From positions 9,490,632 through 9,554,631 of the forward strand of contig NW_024037047.1 in the NCBI RefSeq assembly GCF_015706575.1: DNA of 64,000 bases, given 5' to 3'. The position numbers were made by a program, and so were the translations under genes. Shown here in pieces: positions 1-10,500 of this stretch. The stretch is from Patiria miniata. Taxonomy: Eukaryota > Echinodermata > Asteroidea > Valvatida > Asterinidae. How positions within the stretch are numbered: the first letter of the stretch is position 1; each line of letters opens with the position of its first letter. The notes under the pieces were generated by a model. It made no database searches and was not told the origin of the DNA. It worked only from the letters and a program-made list of their open reading frames with translations.

Positions 1-1742
1 GTACTTTGGCTGTACATGTATACTCTTTCATTGCCTTTTATTGTGTAATTTAGCAACAGATTTATTTCAAACGACCAAAATTGTAAAATTTCACAAAATA
101 TTTATATACATGTAACAGTATATTTGATGAAAAAGATCAAAGATCTACAGAAAAATTATATGCCCTTATAAATAAACAAGAATATGTAATGCGCCTATCA
201 ATTGTTTCCCCCCCCCCTCCCCTCCCCTCCCCCCCCCCCCCCCCCCGGGCTGCCCCACCCAACACGTGGGGATTGTCACTTTTGAAGCGACAAAATCCCC
301 ACCCCTCGGGCAAAATTTAAGTGACAATCCCCGACCATGCCCCGATATATACATACGTGGGGCGCACTAGTGATTGCCTTTAATGTAACACGCCAATGTT
401 AACAATGTAATTTGAGTGACCCAAATCCCCACCCTGGGGCATGAAAAACGTAGCCAAATCCCCGCGTCGGGGGTGGGGGTGGGGAGGGGAGGGACATTTG
501 AAAGGCGCATAACTATTACATCCTTGTCAATGGCCTCTCTCTGTGATTTTAATTCTGTGTGGAAAATAACCCCATCCTGTCTTTGACAACATTTCAAAAA
601 CGTCTGAAGACGATCGTTCTATATATTTCATGTCTGTACAGTTTAATTGTACAGCAGTTCATAATTTAAGTAATTTATAGACAATTGAGATATAAATACT
701 GCACATTGCAAAAAGGTTGTGTATAGTTGTTAATCATAATGACATGCAAAACACGCAAAAAATATGTACACGCAATGTTCAAAACATTTTGTAACCTCGA
801 TTACGTTGATACTCATTTTTTGGACAAATATCACTTGTTATAAGAATATATATCAGTGATAGATGGATATTTTGTGATGTTTATGCCAATGAAAAGTGAC
901 GGAAAAGAAGGAAATTAGGAGATTTATATTTAATATAATGATAAATTAATTTCAATCATGCAATTTCAATTCAAAGATATATTTAAAAATTCACTCAGTG
1001 TATTATATAAGCAGTGAAGTTGTTTCATAGTTATTGAAATTGAATAACACGATTCTAAAATATGCAGGCACTCAAATGCTAAGAATATCAACATTCAACC
1101 CCCCCCCCCCCGCGCCAAAAAGTGGAACAGGCCAAGTGATTCCCTACAGGTACAACAATCAATTACAACAATCCTCATATTAGTGGTGAGGTTGTCCAAG
1201 CTTTGTCGGTGTCATGAAATCCAAAAAAAGACGAGTTTCTGCAACTCCCCCCCCCCCTTCCAGTTTGTAACGAAGCCGTTCCTGACTTTGACTTTTCAAG
1301 TGAGCAGGGCGAATTGAGCTGAGACTAAATAGTACCGGTAGTGGGTATTTTTAAACTTCGGCTTTGTTTTGGCTTCACCTTTTGTTTTTGCTTTCTTGAA
1401 CTTAAACCCCTCATACTCTATTTAGATGTATTTTCTGCCCACGAAGCCTCACATCGTCTTCATGGGGGCCAGAGTTGGGTGTCGTTTTCATTCTTTTCAA
1501 CGGGCAATGTTTTAAAATGTTTCAGCGTCCTAAATGAAAATGCAACAAATTGCCTCTGGGCTTGTCGCCTGTCGACTTTTAAAACCGTCCGGGGTACATC
1601 ATCTGGCTCTAGGTGGCGCTATTTATGGCGCCATAAATTAAAAACTTCCGACTGACGCGATTTTGTCGACAAAAACAATGGTTTTGCCGACAAGAACAAG
1701 GATTTTGATGAATGCAGTTGGTGCGTTGCTCTGGTCCTGTGA
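1..1742. other. Intergenic, no gene seen
   Basis: AT-rich sequence with one MITE-like repeat (about 189-510) and poly-C runs near 208-246, 1100-1112 and 1247-1258. The open frames here are short, run through low-complexity DNA and resemble no protein I know. The right part holds the 3' flank of the minus-strand gene that ends at 1743. Confidence 0.6.
189..510. mobile_element. MITE-like repeat with imperfect terminal inverted repeats
   Basis: The left edge (ATGCGCC, then TCAATTGTTT and a C-run) pairs imperfectly with the right edge (a G-run, ACATTTGAAA, GGCGCAT). The interior has several short inverted pieces built on CCCCAC / GTGGGG and GATTGTCAC. There is no coding capacity. The family was not identified and the target-site duplication is unclear. 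Confidence 0.5.
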
Positions 1743-3309
1743 TCAGACATCGACGATGTCGGCAGCAGTAGGTTGATTTTGCTCCGGTTCAGCTTGGCCA
1801 GCCAGTACCGGCTGAACCTCGGCGGGTGTAGCCGGCTCCTGGCTGGCTTTGGCCGGGTGATGGTAAGGCGGAGCGTCACAGAGGCAGCACAACAGACGAG
1901 GTACTGCGTAGTAACAGGATGCGGAGCAGACGATGCCAAGGAGAAATCCCAAGATGGATAGTAGGAGGATGACTAGGGATAGAACCTGAGGAGTCGCCTG
2001 AAAATGTAAGAAGTACATTGTTCTTTCATTTTGAATTAATGCAGGCCTAATTTGAATAACTTGCATTGTACGCCTACAGAATTATAGGCCTAATTGAGAC
2101 ATGGTTACAAAATGGGCTAAACTTGAACGAATGCCTCTGTCATCGTTCATTTGAGTGTCTGTGTGGTGTTGATTTATAATTAACTAGTGATGATTTAAAT
2201 GCAATGTCGCCTTAAAATCAAGTAACATTTTGAGTGTTAAAAATGGCTTATGTGATACGATCAGAGACCTGTAAAACTGACTTAAGGTTTAATTTGCAAA
2301 TATGTGGGCTTGTGGACATGAACATGCATGAACTACTCTTCCTCGCTTAGAAACTGGCCCCGCCCCTCCCCGCCCCTTTTGAAACGGTCCCTGGTGGTTC
2401 TCGGCTATTCTCCTTACATCAGAAACGCAGGTAAACAATGGCGGCACTGTGCCACTGCCGGTTACCAATTCGTCGCTGGTGGTCACCGGTACGTTCTCAC
2501 AGGGTGGGGTTCTCGACGTCATCTGCCCGGCTATAATGGTGCACTGTATGGCAAAGGCTCCAGAGGCGTGGCAGGCAACCACCAATAGTATCAGCTACAG
2601 AAACGAACGAAACATAAGGTCTATTTTATTAAAACAAATATAACTTTTGGCTTCAATGTCGTAGATGAGGGTTGCATGCAACAGCACTGCCACATCCATG
2701 AAAGCCAGCTTCCGAAATGTGACGTCACATGCTGTAATGTGATGATCTACTTTTAACAAAGAAATGTTTGGGTCCCATACTTACTTTCCATCTCCCAACT
2801 TTGTCAGCCCTGGTCATGAAGAAAACGAAACAGCCAATAGAACCGGTGATAGTAAGCTGTAACGAAAAATACAGAAATCTGAGTTAATAAATGGCAAGGT
2901 CTAAAACCCGGCCAATAAGCACCCTCCTTAATTACCAATTAAAGAGATTTTAATGGTTCGTGCTGAACGAAATTGACACCCCCTCCCCCCCCCCCCCCCA
3001 TTTAACAAAAAGAAAGAAGACTATTACCGTCACACCGGTAGTTGCAGCATTTATGCCCGTGAGCCCCTGTAGGGCACCATTGGTTGTGCCGATGGCTCCA
3101 AGTATGAGCAGCACTGAACCGGTTATCAGCAGGCAAATGGATGACACGAGCACAGTGATGCGTACTCCTCGTGGGAGAATGAACGCCGATTGGCCCGTTG
3201 ATATCGATGCTGGCGGTGCTGCGCCGGTGGGTCGCATCCTGGAGTTCTCAGCCGAGTTGGCGGTCTGTTCTTCGGTCGGTGCACCGGTCGAAGCTGTGTG
3301 ATTCGACAT
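1743..3309 (-). CDS. Four-pass membrane protein, MS4A/CD20-like topology
   Basis: Four minus-strand coding exons join in phase 0: 3309-3028, 2856-2785, 2594-2418 and 1997-1743, giving 261 residues and a stop. Each junction has an AG acceptor and a GT donor. An earlier in-frame ATG at 3321 would add MLDR; I prefer 3309 (MSNHTAS) only weakly. The protein has a polar Ser/Thr/Pro-rich N-terminus of about 48 residues, TM1 (VRITVLVSSICLLITGSVLL), TM2 spanning the exon 1-2 join, TM3 (LILLVVACHASGAFAIQC), a ~40-residue probable extracellular loop with two or three Cys, TM4 (VLSLVILLLSILGFLLGIVC), a Cys-rich juxtamembrane stretch (CCLC) and a Pro/Glu/Gln-rich C-terminus. Topology and size fit the MS4A/TMEM176 type, but no diagnostic motif was verified, so the family is a guess from shape. 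The exon structure is well supported. Confidence 0.72.
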
Positions 3310-4455
3310 TCTGTCAAGCAAGCAATATAATAATGGAATTCTTTAAGATTGATAAATTCGAAAACAAATTATGATGGAAAAAGTACCAACATAATCATTC
3401 CTTTTGACTTCTGTGCAAAAGGGTTTGTGTGACCGTACACGATTCCCACACTCGCCACCTTTTCTGAATAATTACTGGCGTAAGCCTGTATTTTGGGTTT
3501 TTCTTTGCCCATCCCCTGCCAACGTACCATTTCCGCAAAGATTGCATAGAATCAATAAAATAAATTTTCCCACGGAAACGGCTGTTATCTTTTCGTCTCC
3601 CAATTGCTCAGACTATGCAAATCGTTTAACCCGTTATATTCCGCTTTCGATATCATCACAAAATAATGAACGACCAATCATATTGAGCGATAGAAGTTGC
3701 AGAAAGCATCATTGTATCAGAGACATGGGGATAATCAGAGGGGCGTGGCATGAAGCACCCCAAATCCCCTTTTTCAAAACAACCAAGTCTATCAGGTCGT
3801 GGCAATAGATCTAATTGACGAGGAAGCCAATGAAGATCCTAGTCCCTGAATCTATTTTATAAATTGTAAACTGTTGAATGAGATGTTGCCAGAGTGCGTT
3901 CCAAGCCTCACTTTCGATTTTTTTTAAATGTGGCTTAAACATTTTGGGTATAATTGTTTAATCATAAATTTTAATACTTATCAGTCGAGCAGACTGGTAT
4001 TAATTTGTAATGCACTTGTATTTCATTGCTGTCATTTCTACTCGCAATTTTCAAAACTGAAGAGTTGACCTCGCTATCAATTTAACATGGCCGACTCGTG
4101 AATAAAGTCCATTGCTCGATAATTTTTGTCCTGCACGTTTTCTTTCCAGAGGACAATGTTGCACTTGGCAGTAATACAACTGTTTTAGTCTGTCCGGATT
4201 TCCTATTCCGATGGAGTTTCAGGGTCACCATCTTGCGAAATACTTGGACCGGGAAATACCAGCTGAGAAACTGTCTCATTGCACAATACCATGTTCATAA
4301 AAAAGATCTATCTCCAAGTGAACAACCCATCCAACAACTTCAGTCCATTAAAAACCTCACTTGAACCTCATATGATAGGTTTGGGTAACGATAAGACAGC
4401 AGTTTGTCAGGAAAAGTCAGACTGCTGGGTCCAAAGGCTTCAATCGCTTCTTAAA

Positions 4456-4517
4456 AGTGTGTGTGTGTGTGTGTGTGGTGGGGGGGGGGGGTGGGGGTGG
4501 GGGTGGGGGGGGGGGGC
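4456..4517. repeat. GT microsatellite plus poly-G tract
   Basis: An uninterrupted (GT)n run of about nine units passes directly into a G-rich stretch broken only by single T bases. It is simple sequence, with no other signal. Confidence 0.85.
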
Positions 4518-5338
4518 AGTACCAACTCAGTTGTCATTCTGGTCGCTCGCCGAAATTAATGGGTTGAATGTATCAACGTTTAGGAATTTTTGTTTTAAAA
4601 AGATGAATGACAACAGGGACAGATTTAGAAGGGGGTGGGGTAGATGATGGGGGGGGGGTTAGCAGGCATGTGTTACTTTTTCTGCATGATTTTTAAATTT
4701 CTTTTTGCGGCCCAAGTGGGTTGGTGGGCGGGGTTACGACCGTCTATACACCAACCTCCCCCCCCCCCCAAAAAAAAAGAAAGAAATGCATCGGGCCATG
4801 TTCTGAGGACGAGGATATGCGGCCTAGATTGCTTCCGCTAGCCGGTTGCCACACCGCCCAGCATCCTGCTTATCGGATATGGTATCACATCATGCGACAA
4901 GATAGACACGGATATCGGATTTGTGACTGATTACGTCCGGTTCAATAAGTAAAATTTCTGGTTTCACAATCGGAACTGACATTTTTATTCCGCAAGCAGG
5001 GCAATGTCCCACGTGGACTATGCCATCGGCCAGCTGTGAAATCATCCGTCATTTTCCTTCTGTATCATTATAGTGCTCTAGAATGAAACAGAACCTTAAT
5101 TGCAAAGGGAGGGGCTAACGGGGAAGGACATTAAGGAAATTTAACTGAAATCCGTACTCAGGAGGCCCCCACCTTCAGTGGCCAAAGCACTGTGCCAGCT
5201 ATTGTCAAGATTTCAAGATAATTCATCAATGGAGCAGTTTCTCAAGCTCGCTCGGGGATGGGACACAACCGGCTCTGCTGGAAACTTGTCTTGTAAACTC
5301 AGACGGACAACGCCCAGTTCTCTTCACAGCCCCATAGC

Positions 5339-5471
5339 CAGGCGCGGTTCTACGGGGGGGGGGGGGGGGGGGGGGGGGCTAACCGGTCTACATTTCAGCA
5401 CGCCTCCCTGAAAAAAATTCTGGATCCACCGTGCTAGCCCCCCCAAAATATTGGTTCTAGAACCGCGCCTG
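5339..5471. mobile_element. hAT-type MITE with 8-bp target duplication
   Basis: The terminal inverted repeats CAGGCGCGGTTCTA / TAGAACCGCGCCTG are perfect over 14 bp. They are flanked on both sides by the same 8 bp, CCCATAGC (5331-5338 and 5472-5479). An 8-bp duplication with ends starting CAG is typical of hAT elements. The 133-bp body is mostly a long G-run and a short C-run and codes for nothing, so the element is non-autonomous. Confidence 0.75.
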
Positions 5472-5536
5472 CCCATAGCCCCACCCCAAAGCAATCATGG
5501 TTTCCCCACACACAGACAAAAGGTCTGTAATTCAAA

Positions 5537-5683
5537 GGCGGATCCAGAGAGGTTACTGCCGGAGGCCGAGGGCGGATCGGTAGGGCTTTAATTAGTGAAA
5601 AATGGTCTTATTTGAGAGAACTTGAGTGGCGCTGCCGGGGCGGGGCGCCCCTCCGCACCCCTGGCCCCCGGCTTGGATCCGCC
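5537..5683. mobile_element. Short MITE with GGCGGATCC ends
   Basis: The left edge GGCGGATCCAG and right edge CTTGGATCCGCC form terminal inverted repeats around a GC-rich body of about 147 bp. Ends built on GTGGCGGATCC recur in hAT-like MITEs of many animals (recalled, not checked). No clear target duplication was found. Confidence 0.5.
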
Positions 5684-7522
5684 ACACTGTATTTAGTCAT
5701 TGTGGTGTGTTGTAGTTTTACAAAGTCTTCAACAATTTTCGATGTACTATTTTGTAGAGCAATATGCCTGATAGGCCTATACATCAAGATATTCAAATCC
5801 CCATGAGATAAAATAAAACTATAGACATAATATAGACATAACATAAGAATCCTTCTCGTTCCTATACTATTCCTTCCTCCATGAGTATACATGCTACAAC
5901 TATATTTTCACAGTCAATATGAAATTCAATTTGAATCATATCAAGTTTAGTTTAACTCTGTCTGATATACCAAAAACTTGCAAATATACATGTACTCACA
6001 TTTTGTAGTATCTCAAAAACGTCTGCGGAGAGTCTAGACACGATGTGGATAACGCAGGCAGCAATGAATAAATGCAGAGACGTCCGATCTGTGTTGATTA
6101 TGTAGACTCGCCTACGTGCAGTCACTCACGATGTCAATACAAGCCGTCTGACCCCAACATTGATTGAACGTGCACGCCTGCAGACTTCACATGGGGATAA
6201 TGAGCTGATACACATTCTTCAATTGAAGGATATATCACATGCAGCGTGCATGATGGTCGAGTTTCCTGGAAGTAAGTTCGCGGCTTGAGGCTGGACCGTG
6301 TTCCGACGTGATCGGTATCCTGCAATGTAGCCAAGTTCAAGGACATCGGAACCGGATTGGGAATAAAATTAATGGAAATGGAAAAAGGGGGTTGCAGGTA
6401 TTTGGTAGTTGAAAAGTACGGGTGAAAATGGAAAAAAAATGAGGATAAGGCCCAAAAAGAAATCCCGCGTCGAGTTTAATCATGCGCGTCAACCTTTTTT
6501 TTTCTTCAAATTGTCCGCGGTAGCTACAGCAGCGCCCTCTATTGCCGCACCTCCTCAAATTTTTGTACCAAGGAATGGGGAAATTGCACCAAGGCAAATG
6601 ATGGAGGGCACCAAGGCAAATTATGGAGGTGTCCATATAGAGGACACAACAAAAGCAAAATAGTTCCCACCTTGTCTGTACAATCCAAGCTTCCAAAAAG
6701 AAAAAGGCAAAAAAAAAAAAAAAAAACCGCGTCGCCACATCAATTCCGGAACCAGACCAGAGACCGAATTTTTTTTTTTGCCTAAGCCTACTCCAGAGGT
6801 TCAAAGTAGGGGTAAACGTAAAGTTGTCTTTAAAGTCGTAATTTCGAAAGGGATGTAAAAGATGGGGGATAATATGATATTCCCAAAATCCGTCCACGGT
6901 CAGTGTCTTTGACTCCGCCCGTACCCGTGGGTGTGAAAAAAATCTGGGAAAGAAGTGGCCAAAACGCACGCGAGACTCCAAGGGGAGAAGCAAATAGCCT
7001 CCCCCCCCCCCCCCCGGCCCCGTACCCCACGGCCGGATCTTCTATACCATGTAGAAGATTCGTGGTTACCCTACCTGCCGCACGCACGCATGCGTGACCC
7101 GTTAAAGGGGCGTGGTCATGTGAACTTAAGGCAACATTTGCCAGCCCATGGCCACGCCTACCACCAGGGCGATCTTCCATTAATAAACTTTCTAGCGTGG
7201 TAGCTGTGGTGGGTACCGGTAGAGGAGGGGAGGGGCGTAATAAAGTGGGTGTTGTCGCGCGACGATTGGTGTCATGTTGAGGGCGCTCTATACAAAGCTC
7301 TAAATCTAGACTGGTTACGCTTACATTTTAGTGCATGCCTTGTTCAGGTCTAGAGGAAGGAATCAGACCTCAGTTAATCATATGACTGCGATAGTGCAAG
7401 TGTGCAATTATGCAGGTACCCTTCATTGAGACCTCTCAACTGCTCAATAGATCTTCCAGTTCAATATTTTAAAAAACATTTTGAGGCAGAAATTGCCTGT
7501 ATCCTGTGGAAATCGAAGCAAA

Positions 7523-10500
7523 ATGGCCGACATCATGATGTATAATGTGATCATATTGGGATTCGCATTTATGTTTGTCTTTACTGCTTTTCAGACGACT
7601 TCCGGAATTGAGGTAAAGTCACGGGAAAGATTGGCCAATTTTATTTGGCCATGTTGTGCCCATTCTTGAAAATCACGCAATCTTAAGAATGTGCGCGCAT
7701 TCTTAAGAATGAGCGCCCATTCTTAAGAATGAGCACGCGTTCTTAAGAATGAGCGCTCATTCTTAAGATTGGGTGGGAATATCACGTGCACAATTTATAA
7801 ATTTTGCCCAATCTTAACAAACATTGCACTACATAATTATGTTAAATGAAATGTATAGGCCTAGCGGTTAAAAGAGAAAATGTTCTATGCTTCTGTACTC
7901 GTACATTCTTCACATTCTTCATTCTTACGTCCCCCCCCCCTACTTCCGTATTATCAGCCACACAATGCCATATGCCCTGTCATGCCTGTGCGTGGAAGGT
8001 CCCATTGCTAGAAAAGAGCATAAAATCAAATTAAGATTGGAATTATTTAGTCACTTTATAATCACACAATCCCGTCTACAACTGCTTAATTATAGCAAAA
8101 AAACGTTGAATTCATTACTTTCACTAGTTTAAGAGGTCTAGTTATCTTGTAATTTCGGATTGAATTCGGACGAATTTCTGCTGCCATTGTTCACGAAAGC
8201 ATCATGCTGAAATTGCACCCTCACTAGCTTGTTTCAGATTTTGGCAAAGTGCATCGGTACGGCTGTTGCCTGCCATTCAGTATTGGTCAAAAGTGCATGC
8301 ATTCGTGGACAATGGCAGCAGAAATTTGTCCGAATTCAACCATTCATTCCACTATTCAAAGTATTCCTAGAAAAGGCTATACTTCAAAAGTGTTCTCCAT
8401 TTGTTTTTGTTTTTGTTTTCTGTATTTCAGGAAACGGTGATTGAGAGTGTCCAACACGACTCGTCCAACAGTACCCGGCAGGAGTTTGAAGGGAGTGGCT
8501 ACTACAGTTTAGCCATCATCTACGGAGTGTTTGCATTCTCCAACTGGCTAGCGCCCTCTGTAGTCAGTCTGATCGGTCCGCGGGCGACCATGTTCATCAG
8601 TGGGGCTGTCTATACTGGGTTTATAGCCATCTTCCTGAGTCTCAAAATATGGAGTTTGTACATGATGTCTGTGTTTCTAGGAATAGCTGCAGCATGTAAG
8701 ATCTTTTGATTTTTGTTAATAATTTACCAAATTGCCAATGACTTCCAAAATTGTCACTGTAATCCAAACAGTCTGTAAATCAATCCAGAGGCATCGTAGA
8801 TATAATAATTTTAAAAAATTGAAGACCACCTATGTATGGAACTAAAGACATGTGAAAGTTATTTCTGGATCATTGTGTTACCATCTGCAGTGATATGGAC
8901 GGCCCAGGGCAACTTTCTGACAATCAACTCGACCAGTGAGACAATGGGACGTAACAGTGGCATATTCTGGGCCATGCTTCAGTGCAGTCTCCTCTTTGGA
9001 AACATCTTCATCTACTTCGAAATTGGGAAAACCAGTGCCACGTACATAACTAGTAAGATGATCAGGAAAAAGTCTTTAACTTTTTTTTATTAATAAATAC
9101 ATAACTTAATTCCTCGTGGTCTGCCCTCCCCCATTTTATCCGTCCTTTGTTAGTCCTTCCACCCCATTCCCTGTGATCTCGCCCACACTGGTGTTGCCCC
9201 CCCCCATTAATCCCTCATAGTCTGTCCCCTATTTAATGCGTCCTTTGTTTGTTCTTCTACTCCTTTCCCTTTGATACTCATCCACATCGGTCTGTCCCCT
9301 TATTAAATACCTTTTTTGTGTTTGTCTTCCCAACCCTGCATGCTTGTGAGTCCCTACATGTTTCTTTCTTGTACCTCCATCATGTTGCCTCTGAAGAAGA
9401 TCTTGTTGACATCGCAATGTGCGACCGCCTTGCTTTTTTAGATTTGTATATTTCAGGTCAATCCAGTCAGAAAGCAGTTTGCAGCAGTCTTTTTCATTTT
9501 CAAAAACAAACCTCTTGAATGTGTGTAAAATTAAGTTCCTAGGATGATTGTGGCCTACCTACAATGTGAAATAACTTATTACAAGTGTTTCTTAATTCCT
9601 CAGAAACGACACGAATGACCATCTTCCTCGTCCTCACCTCTGTGTCCGGTATCGGAGTGCTGATATTCCTGTTGCTTCGCAAAGTGCCACCGAGGGATGA
9701 AAGCTCCATCCAGTCCACAGAGCAGAGGTAGATATGTTAACCACCTTAGACAAAGATACACTGCTTTGCTCTTTGCTTCGAGTTGTAATGAAGTCGTCAC
9801 GAGACATCTGGTCTCAAGTCATGTGACAAGCTGTTCACATGAATTGTTACAATGGCATTCCTCTTACATGTTACCTGTGACCTGACACGTGATCTGACCT
9901 ATACCTGACATGTGATTGACCGATGACCTGACTTGTGATTTGACCTGTAACCCGAATTGTAATTTGACCTCTGACCTGAGTTGTTATTGGACCTATGACC
10001 CAACCTCGTCCCCACGGTGTCGAGCAGTACGCGCCCATCACTACCTGCTCTCTCACCCTGGTATTGGATCATTTGCATGTGCAAGATTTTTGCACACGTA
10101 TGCAAATGAGGAATAGTGTGGTGCCTTGGATATGCTTTACATTAGCGTTTGTTTTTGTATGTGGTGTCTGGGGTAAAAACAGAGTCAATTCGTCGCAGTA
10201 CGAGCACGGCGTGAGTTACGAAAACACGATTTTTTTAAATTAAACTGTTACGATCTTATCGAGACAACATGCAGTATCACATTTCATATTAATATGAACA
10301 AACTTGAAAGGAAATTAGTATTTTCGAGAAGGCGTGGACGAATGATCGCGAAAACACGTACTGCACGTTGTGAATAATAACACCAAGTACACGATAAAAA
10401 TCCGTTACTGGCCAATTGCGGTATCGAATCGGGATACAGGAAGAAAGTTTCCTATCCAGGGTTTACTATTGGAAACGAGGTTGGAAATAAAGTAAGCACT

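Larger units (their letters stand above)
3322..7522. other. Gene-poor, repeat-rich intergenic region
   Basis: No convincing gene. It has a GT microsatellite running into a long G-run (about 4456-4517), more poly-G/C tracts (4749-4759, 5357-5378, 7001-7014), a hAT-type MITE (5339-5471), a second short MITE (about 5537-5683) and A/T homopolymers. The longest open frame, minus-strand 6337-6993, crosses poly-T and poly-A runs and has no recognisable domain. The right end should hold the MFSD11 promoter; I see no clear TATA box. Confidence 0.55.

Noticed and set aside
3404-3808. 134-residue plus-strand open frame
   Set aside because: No start context, no domain and no splice partners; composition is like neighbouring non-coding DNA.
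6337-6993. 218-residue minus-strand open frame
   Set aside because: It passes through poly-A/T runs, has no domain or splice support and its composition matches the surrounding repeats.
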